Shown one piece after another: positions 62,514 to 64,000 of a DNA stretch of 64,000 nucleotides. How positions within the stretch are numbered: the stretch's first letter is position 1; each line of letters starts with the position of its first letter. Source of the stretch: Citrobacter sp. Res13-Sevr-PEB04-36 (GTDB lineage: Bacteria > Pseudomonadota > Gammaproteobacteria > Enterobacterales > Enterobacteriaceae); the NCBI RefSeq assembly GCF_015672735.1, contig NZ_JADABY010000042.1:1-64000 (forward strand), written 5' to 3'. The notes under the pieces were generated by a model. The model was not told the origin of the DNA, made no database searches, and saw only the letters and a program-made list of their open reading frames with translations. Both the position numbers and the translations under genes were made by a program.

Positions 62514-64000
62514 ATGAATCCGAATTTGTTACGCGTAACACACCGTATCGTTGAACGTTCACAAAAGACGCGTTCTGCCTACCTCGCCCGTATCGAACAG
62601 GCTAAAACGAACACCGTTCACCGTTCACAACTGGCATGCGGAAATCTGGCCCATGGTTTTGCCGCCTGCCAGCCAGAAGACAAAGCATCGCTGAAAAGCA
62701 TGCTGCGTAACAATATCGCGATAATTACCTCCTATAACGACATGCTTTCTGCGCATCAGCCGTATGAGCATTATCCGGATATCATTCGCAAAGCTTTGCA
62801 TGAAGCCAATGCGGTGGGTCAGGTTGCGGGTGGCGTGCCTGCTATGTGCGATGGTGTAACCCAGGGACAGGACGGGATGGAGCTTTCCCTGCTGAGCCGC
62901 GAAGTGATTGCAATGTCGGCGGCCATAGGTTTGTCTCACAATATGTTCGACGGTGCGCTGTTCCTCGGCGTGTGCGACAAAATTGTCCCGGGTCTGGTGA
63001 TGGCGGCACTGTCGTTTGGTCACCTTCCGTCCATCTTTATCCCTTCAGGACCGATGGCGAGCGGCCTGGCGAACAAAGAAAAAGTCCGTATTCGTCAGCT
63101 CTATGCCGAAGGCAAAGTTGATCGTATGGCGCTGCTTGAATCCGAAGCTGCGTCTTACCACGCGCCGGGAACCTGTACTTTCTACGGTACCGCAAACACC
63201 AACCAGATGGTGGTGGAGTTTATGGGTATGCAGTTGCCGGGATCCTCTTTTGTGCACCCGGACGCCCCATTACGCGAAGCGCTGACCGCAGCGGCAGCCC
63301 GCCAGGTTACGCGTCTGACTGGTAACGGTAATGAGTGGATGCCAATCGGTAAAATGATTGATGAAAAAGTGGTAGTGAACGGCATTGTGGCGCTGCTGGC
63401 GACCGGGGGGTCAACCAACCATACAATGCACTTGGTGGCGATGGCGCGCGCGGCGGGGATACTCATCAACTGGGATGATTTCTCCGATCTGTCTGACATC
63501 GTGCCGCTGATGGCGCGTTTGTATCCGAACGGCCCGGCTGATATTAATCACTTCCAGGCCGCGGGCGGTGTGCCAGTGTTAATGCGCGAGCTGCTCAATG
63601 CGGGTCTGCTGCATGAAGATGTCAACACCGTCGCGGGCTTCGGTTTGTCGCGTTATACCCTGGAACCATGGTTGAACAACGGTGAACTGGACTGGCGTGA
63701 AGGGGCTGAGAAGTCGCTGGACAGCGCCGTGATTGCGGCATTTGACCAGCCGTTCTCGCCTCATGGCGGCACTAAGGTATTGAGTGGCAACCTGGGACGC
63801 GCGGTGATGAAAACCTCCGCAGTACCGGTTGAAAACCAGGTGATTGAAGCACCTGCGATTGTCTTTGAGAGCCAGCATGATGTGTTACCAGCGTTTGATG
63901 CTGGCCTGCTTGACCGGGATTGCGTGGTAGTGGTGCGTCATCAGGGACCCAAGGCGAACGGGATGCCAGAATTACATAAACTCATGCCGCCTCTTGGTGT
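62514..64000 (+). CDS. edd: phosphogluconate dehydratase Edd (runs off the window)
   Basis: Iron-sulphur dehydratase of the Entner-Doudoroff pathway, making 2-keto-3-deoxy-6-phosphogluconate. The visible part is about 495 of 603 residues and begins [16 protein letters not shown]. Landmarks are [30 protein letters not shown] (Cys ligand), [27 protein letters not shown] and [10 protein letters not shown]. The frame is intact to the edge. ATG 62514 follows AGGAG. eda should follow. Confidence 0.96.
   Translation, partial: MNPNLLRVTHRIVERSQKTRSAYLARIEQAKTNTVHRSQLACGNLAHGFAACQPEDKASLKSMLRNNIAIITSYNDMLSAHQPYEHYPDIIRKALHEANAVGQVAGGVPAMCDGVTQGQDGMELSLLSREVIAMSAAIGLSHNMFDGALFLGVCDKIVPGLVMAALSFGHLPSIFIPSGPMASGLANKEKVRIRQLYAEGKVDRMALLESEAASYHAPGTCTFYGTANTNQMVVEFMGMQLPGSSFVHPDAPLREALTAAAARQVTRLTGNGNEWMPIGKMIDEKVVVNGIVALLATGGSTNHTMHLVAMARAAGILINWDDFSDLSDIVPLMARLYPNGPADINHFQAAGGVPVLMRELLNAGLLHEDVNTVAGFGLSRYTLEPWLNNGELDWREGAEKSLDSAVIAAFDQPFSPHGGTKVLSGNLGRAVMKTSAVPVENQVIEAPAIVFESQHDVLPAFDAGLLDRDCVVVVRHQGPKANGMPELHKLMPPLG

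Overview
The window is enterobacterial chromosome. Gene order from yecA/tyrP to edd follows the E. coli K-12 backbone almost gene for gene, and protein sequences are close to E. coli. The alternative PBP2 next to argS matches a gene known from Salmonella, while araFGH, which I recall as absent from Salmonella, is present. A Citrobacter-like genome is the best guess. That is an inference from gene content, not a phylogeny.

Layout. (1) 1-1611 is the distal end of a genomic island: an AT-rich partial gene and an Mrr-type endonuclease gene. It ends at a 56-bp 3' fragment of tRNA-Leu (leuZ), which is the probable attachment-site duplication. (2) 1740-5511 is an accessory cluster of cell-envelope genes: a small secreted protein, a DUF1571/LolA-like exported protein, an SRPBCC protein, a Tat-exported transglutaminase-like protein, and a MerT-like/MerP-like pair without merR or merA. 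(3) 5720-12486 holds yecA, tyrP, yecH, ftnA, yecR, yecJ and ftnB, with an RpiB/LacAB-type isomerase and a DHA2 transporter inserted. (4) 12989-20278 holds a DJ-1/PfpI gene, araFGH (arabinose uptake), otsBA (trehalose synthesis) and uspC. (5) 20804-36411 is the flagellar and chemotaxis region: flhDC, the motR small RNA, motAB-cheAW, tar, cheRBYZ and flhBAE. A dicarboxylate/amino-acid symporter gene sits between cheW and tar, and there is no tap. (6) 36804-39852 holds a GH105-type hydrolase and an alternative PBP2 that overlap tail to tail. (7) 40038-49843 holds argS, yecM, cutC, cmoBA, yecN, yecE, yecD, aspS and nudB, with two ERIC elements. (8) 49872-57916 holds yebC, ruvC, ruvAB with a LexA box, znuBC/znuA with a Zur-type site, mepM and lpxM. 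(9) 58005-64000 is the hexose-phosphate block: pykA, hexR, zwf and the start of edd, which runs off the window.

How it works together. FlhDC is the master activator. A sigma-28 promoter inside flhC drives motR and motAB-cheAW, and another drives tar. CheA/W/R/B/Y/Z form the complete signalling pathway, and FlhB/FlhA belong to the flagellar export gate. HexR and GntR sites tie zwf and edd to sugar-acid metabolism.

The most unusual observations are a run of 12 G inside flhA (35786-35797), which could make motility phase-variable, the envelope cluster at 2345-5511, the tail-to-tail overlap of the GH105 and PBP2 genes, and the leuZ island junction.
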